In this document: positions 61,158-64,000 of the stretch, one piece after another
Numbering within the stretch: position 1 is the stretch's first letter
Layout: the number at the start of each line of letters is the position of its first letter
Assembly: GCF_900188435.1 (NCBI RefSeq)
Contig: NZ_FYFA01000001.1
Coordinates: 1,612,001-1,676,000, forward strand
Direction of reading: 5' to 3'
Origin: Marinobacter sp. es.048
Lineage (GTDB): Bacteria; Pseudomonadota; Gammaproteobacteria; Pseudomonadales; Oleiphilaceae
Length of the DNA: 64,000 nucleotides
Notes under the pieces: generated by a model
Told to the model about the DNA's origin: nothing
Databases searched by the model: none
What the model saw: the letters and a program-made list of their open reading frames with translations, nothing else
Made by a program: the position numbers and the translations under genes

Positions 61158-61572
61158 CTCGCTGATGGCCGGCGCTGTGGCCTTGTTCGCAGGATGCGCA
61201 GCAACACCCTCGGGCCAGGAGAACGACAGCAACAGACAGGCGTTTCTGGAACGGCTCTCATCCGATCCGAAGGCCTGTCAAACCTACCGCGAGGCCTATG
61301 TGCGCGGTTTTCAGCAGAACGTCAATGCTCTCGCAAAGGGCGATGCGGCCGGTCAGGCCGAGGCTGAGCTCGTGCTTGCTCGGGCCCGCGACCGTCTGCT
61401 GGCGGCCGGCCTGAGTGAGCCCGACTGTGCACGACCCTATTGCATCATCGAACCGCTTCAGGAAGGCAAGCTCGATACCTGGTGCGGCTACCGTCTGGAT
61501 GCCGACAGGGGCGAGGAACTCTACCAATGGCTTGACTGGGAGACCGTTCAGGCTGCGGTGCAACGCCAATAA
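61111..61572 (+). CDS. Small lipoprotein inside the catabolic operon
   Basis: A 153-residue protein with a type II signal peptide ending in the lipobox LFAGC (Cys at about residue 29). The mature part is helical and Cys-containing ([52 protein letters not shown]). No family is recognised. The start overlaps the end of the amidohydrolase by 47 bases; later starts at 61150 (TTG) or 61165 (ATG) would shorten the signal peptide, so the length is uncertain. It ends 13 bases before leuC-like. The role may be structural or linked to outer-membrane uptake. Confidence 0.62.
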   Translation: MRTLCLSANCSRFLTSSLMAGAVALFAGCAATPSGQENDSNRQAFLERLSSDPKACQTYREAYVRGFQQNVNALAKGDAAGQAEAELVLARARDRLLAAGLSEPDCARPYCIIEPLQEGKLDTWCGYRLDADRGEELYQWLDWETVQAAVQRQ

Positions 61573-61585
61573 CGAGGATAACAAC

Positions 61586-62995
61586 ATGGCTGCGCGTACG
61601 CTTTACGACAAGCTCTGGCAGCGCCACCTGGTGGATGAGCTGCCTGATGGTTCGGCGTTGCTCTACATCGACCGCCATTTGCTGCATGAAGTGACCACGC
61701 CCCAGGCCTTTTCCGGCCTGCGGGCGACCGGCCGAAAACTCTGGCGCATCGCCGCCAACGTCGCGGTGCCCGATCATGCCGTACCGACCCGAAAGCGGGA
61801 ACTCGGTATTTCTGGAATTGCCGATAAAGTCGCGCGAAAGCAGGTGGAAACGCTGTCCCGCAACTGCGAGGAATTCGGGGTTTCGTTGATCGAACTGGAA
61901 GACGCCCGACAGGGCATCGTACACGTGGTGGGGCCTGAGCAAGGTCTTACGCTGCCGGGGATGACCATTGTCTGCGGCGATTCCCACACCTCGACCCACG
62001 GCGCTTTCGCGACTCTGGCTATGGGCATCGGTACCAGTGAGGTGGAGCATGTACTGGCCACCCAGACGCTGCGGACCCAAAAACAGAAGAACATGCGTGT
62101 GGTGTTCGAGGGCCAGCCCGGATTCGGGGTGACACCCAAAGACCTGATCCTGGCGTTGATTGGCCGCATCGGTACCGCAGGTGGAACGGGTTACGCCATT
62201 GAATACGCCGGCGAAGCCATCCGGAACCTTTCCATGGAGGGGCGCATGACAATCTGCAACATGAGTATCGAGGCCGGTGCCCGGGCCGGCATGGTGGCCT
62301 ACGACAAGGCGACCGAACAGTACGTTCAGGGCCGACCGCAGGCACCCACGGGTAAGCGTCTGGAGCAGGCGCGAGAGTACTGGCGCACGCTGGTATCGGA
62401 CGCGGACGCACAGTTCGATCGCGAGGAGCATTTCTCATTGGAAGCGCTGGTTCCCCAGGTTACCTGGGGAACGTCCCCTGAGATGGTTACCGGCATCGAC
62501 GGCAAGACCCCGGATCTGTCTCAACTGGCACCGGACAAACGGGAATCGGTCAGGCGTGCTCTGGACTATATGGGGCTTGAGCCGGGTCAGTCTCTGAAAG
62601 GCGTGGCCATTGACAAGGTTTTTATTGGTTCCTGCACTAATGCCCGTATGGAGGACCTGAGGGCCGTCGCCAACCTGGTGCAAGGACAGAAGGTGCACCG
62701 GTCGGTGAAACAGGCTCTGATTGTTCCCGGGTCTGGCCAGGTTCGACTGCAGGCAGAGCGGGAAGGTCTGGATATGATTTTTCGCAATGCTGGATTCGAG
62801 TGGCGGGCGGCGGGGTGTTCAATGTGCCTCGGTATGAATGACGATCGCCTTAACCCTGGTGAGCGCTGTGCCTCCACCTCTAACCGGAACTTTGAGGGCA
62901 GGCAGGGCAAGGGCGGTCGGACGCATCTGATGAGTCCGCTGATGGCCGCTGCGGCTGCGTTGGCAGGCGAACTGACCGATGTGAGGGGGGTTTAG
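61586..62995 (+). CDS. leuC: LeuC-like large subunit of an aconitase-family hydratase
   Basis: A 469-residue 3-isopropylmalate dehydratase large-subunit family protein. It has [20 protein letters not shown] near residue 27, [18 protein letters not shown], the cluster cysteines in [13 protein letters not shown] and [13 protein letters not shown], and [19 protein letters not shown]. The 4Fe-4S enzyme hydrates an unsaturated dicarboxylate. It is as long as biosynthetic LeuC and very close to it, so isopropylmalate isomerase cannot be excluded. But leuA and leuB are absent, and its place in a sigma-54 catabolic operon suggests a maleate/citraconate-type hydratase. AACGAGGA precedes the ATG. Confidence 0.82.
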   Translation: MAARTLYDKLWQRHLVDELPDGSALLYIDRHLLHEVTTPQAFSGLRATGRKLWRIAANVAVPDHAVPTRKRELGISGIADKVARKQVETLSRNCEEFGVSLIELEDARQGIVHVVGPEQGLTLPGMTIVCGDSHTSTHGAFATLAMGIGTSEVEHVLATQTLRTQKQKNMRVVFEGQPGFGVTPKDLILALIGRIGTAGGTGYAIEYAGEAIRNLSMEGRMTICNMSIEAGARAGMVAYDKATEQYVQGRPQAPTGKRLEQAREYWRTLVSDADAQFDREEHFSLEALVPQVTWGTSPEMVTGIDGKTPDLSQLAPDKRESVRRALDYMGLEPGQSLKGVAIDKVFIGSCTNARMEDLRAVANLVQGQKVHRSVKQALIVPGSGQVRLQAEREGLDMIFRNAGFEWRAAGCSMCLGMNDDRLNPGERCASTSNRNFEGRQGKGGRTHLMSPLMAAAAALAGELTDVRGV

Positions 62996-62996
62996 G

Positions 62997-63632
62997 ATGG
63001 AGGCATTCAAAACACACACCGGTCTGGTGGTTCCTTTCGACCGGTCGAATGTGGACACCGACGCAATTCTGCCCAAGCAGTATCTCAAAATGCTGGAGAA
63101 AACCGGGTTTGCAGACTTCCTCTTTGATGATGAGCGATACGTGGACCCGGGTGATGTGGACATCCCTGCCTCGGAGCGCAGGCCGGATCCCGGGTTCATT
63201 TTGAACCGGGCGCCCTTCGACCGTGCTTCCATCCTGCTGGCCAGGGCAAACTTTGGCTGTGGGTCGTCCCGGGAACACGCGGTCTGGGCGCTGAAGGACT
63301 TTGGCGTTCGCGTGGTTATTGCCAGCAGTTTTGGTGATATTTTCTTCAACAACTGCTTTAACAATGGCCTGCTTCCGGTAATACTCGACGAGGCAACCAT
63401 TGACGAGTTATTCGAGTTGGCCAGTGACACGGACGGTCTGGAACTGACGGTGGATTTGGAGCACTTCGAGATTCGCAGTCCGAAGAAAACCTGGCGTTTC
63501 GTGGTTGAATCGGGTCGGCGGGAGAACCTCCTCAACGGGCTGGATGAGATAGGTCGTACCCTGACTTTTTCAGAGTCTATTCAGGCCTACGAGGCGAACC
63601 GAAGAGCCCTGGAGCCCTGGCTTTTTGAGTAG
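62997..63632 (+). CDS. leuD: LeuD-like small subunit of an aconitase-family hydratase
   Basis: A 211-residue swivel-domain subunit. It begins MEAFKTHTGLVVPFDRSNVD then TDAILPKQYLKMLEKTGF, and has ILLARANFGCGSSREHAVWA and SFGDIFFNNCFNNGLLPVIL, both hallmarks of LeuD. It pairs with the LeuC-like subunit just upstream (stop and start one base apart). A six-residue insertion-like segment DVDIPASERRPDPGF around residue 55 is a little longer than in E. coli LeuD, which may alter substrate choice. The two subunits form a hydratase of the operon. Confidence 0.85.
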   Translation: MEAFKTHTGLVVPFDRSNVDTDAILPKQYLKMLEKTGFADFLFDDERYVDPGDVDIPASERRPDPGFILNRAPFDRASILLARANFGCGSSREHAVWALKDFGVRVVIASSFGDIFFNNCFNNGLLPVILDEATIDELFELASDTDGLELTVDLEHFEIRSPKKTWRFVVESGRRENLLNGLDEIGRTLTFSESIQAYEANRRALEPWLFE

Positions 63633-63653
63633 AACCGGAGTGAGGAGGTGATG

Positions 63654-64000
63654 ATGGAGTTCAATAACGCTGAAGCGGCTCGGGTGAAGGTTTGCCTGAT
63701 TGGCAACTCCAAGCTCAGCAAAATGGTCCATTCCCTGATCCCGGAATTCCAGTCAATCGCTGAAATTATCATCATCGACAGCATCTTCAGCGATGCCCTC
63801 ATGTCTGCGCGGCGTCTGGTTGAGCACGACGCCGTGGATGTGTTTATCAGCGCCGGCGCAAACGCGCACTACCTGAAAGACACCTTGCCGGTGCCGGTCG
63901 TGGCACTGGAGCTCAGGCAATCCGATCTGGTCAATGCCGTGCTGAAGGCCAGGCAGATCAGCAACAAGATTCTCCTGTTGACCTACGAGCACCAGAGCAC
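63654..64000 (+). CDS. PrpR-domain sigma-54 activator, N-terminal part (cut by window)
   Basis: The right edge cuts this gene after about 115 residues. The visible part is the PrpR N-terminal sensor domain: VKVCLIGNSKLSKMVHSLIP, then EIIIIDSIFSDALMSARRLV, FISAGANAHYLKDTLPVPVV and ISNKILLLTYEHQS. PrpR-type regulators bind small carboxylic acids through this domain and activate sigma-54 promoters through an AAA+ part beyond the window. TGAGGAGG precedes the ATG at 63654, 21 bases after leuD. It most likely drives the sigma-54 promoter at 48034-48050. Confidence 0.8.
   Translation, partial: MEFNNAEAARVKVCLIGNSKLSKMVHSLIPEFQSIAEIIIIDSIFSDALMSARRLVEHDAVDVFISAGANAHYLKDTLPVPVVALELRQSDLVNAVLKARQISNKILLLTYEHQS

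Noticed and set aside
61445-62431. Minus-strand open frame of 328 codons
   Set aside because: It is antisense to the LeuC-like gene, whose motifs are all present.
61586-63632. LeuC and LeuD read as leucine biosynthesis genes
   Set aside because: Sequence alone allows it, but leuA and leuB are missing nearby and the genes are in a sigma-54 catabolic operon. I keep the names as family labels and favour a catabolic hydratase.
1-64000. CRISPR arrays, tRNA or rRNA genes, prophage and insertion sequences
   Set aside because: Reading found no regularly spaced direct repeats, no cloverleaf or rRNA-like stretch, and no transposase or integrase frame. The two hairpin repeats are not linked to a transposase in this window.

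Overview
The window looks like a piece of chromosome from a marine, moderately halophilic gammaproteobacterium. Marinobacter or a close relative is my best guess. This is inferred from gene content and protein style: a PA0069-type radical SAM gene, a YbiT-type ABC-F protein, a CpxR/CpxA-like pair, dodecin, many small Pseudomonas/Marinobacter DUF families, and GC-rich coding DNA. No rRNA, tRNA, CRISPR array, phage gene or intact insertion sequence was seen. Genes are tightly packed on both strands.

Positions 1-20,000 hold mixed housekeeping and catabolic genes: a truncated lipid kinase, a periplasmic solute-binding protein, an NAD(P)-binding oxidoreductase, and a LysE exporter. A GMC oxidoreductase and CoA-acylating aldehyde dehydrogenase pair (4255-7465) faces a divergent LysR gene. 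A ZIP transporter, an old yellow enzyme, an L,D-transpeptidase and a PA0069-family radical SAM protein with a near-consensus LexA box follow. Then come a chemoreceptor, a TauE/SafE permease, an AbiTii-like protein, protein-L-isoaspartate methyltransferase, and a DUF1338 dioxygenase gene overlapping arginine N-succinyltransferase.

Positions 20,600-47,850 carry an Lrp/AsnC regulator, an acyl-CoA synthetase, a second LysR regulator, and a metal-ligand-poor M24 hydrolase of ectoine-hydrolase type. The ppiC-vanZ pair, ybiT, a DUF1415/spermidine-synthase-like/sirtuin operon and a sodium-dependent transporter follow. Leucine dehydrogenase and azlCD diverge across a perfect 16-bp palindrome that suggests control by branched-chain amino acid status. 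An EF-hand protein, dodecin, a CpxR/CpxA-like pair, YigZ, a SUI1 factor and D-amino acid dehydrogenase complete the region. Two long hairpins with nearly the same loop but unrelated stems (31461-31618 and 39310-39416) form a repeat family.

Positions 47,890-64,000 are the most unusual part. A near-perfect sigma-54 promoter (48034-48050) precedes twelve co-directional, tightly spaced genes: CaiB/BaiF CoA-transferase, HMG-CoA-lyase-like enzyme, YCF48-like protein, MMPL/RND transporter, DUF1302 outer-membrane protein, DUF1329 protein, HyuA, HyuB, isochorismatase-fold amidohydrolase, a small lipoprotein, and LeuC-like and LeuD-like hydratase subunits. They are followed by the start of a gene with a PrpR-type sensor domain, the family of sigma-54 activators. 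I read this as an inducible catabolic operon. In my hypothesis a hydrophobic substrate is taken up by the RND/DUF1302/DUF1329/YCF48 set and a cyclic amide or imide is opened by HyuAB. The amide is then cleaved, the resulting unsaturated diacid is hydrated by the LeuCD-like enzyme, activated by CoA transfer and split by the lyase. The substrate is unknown.
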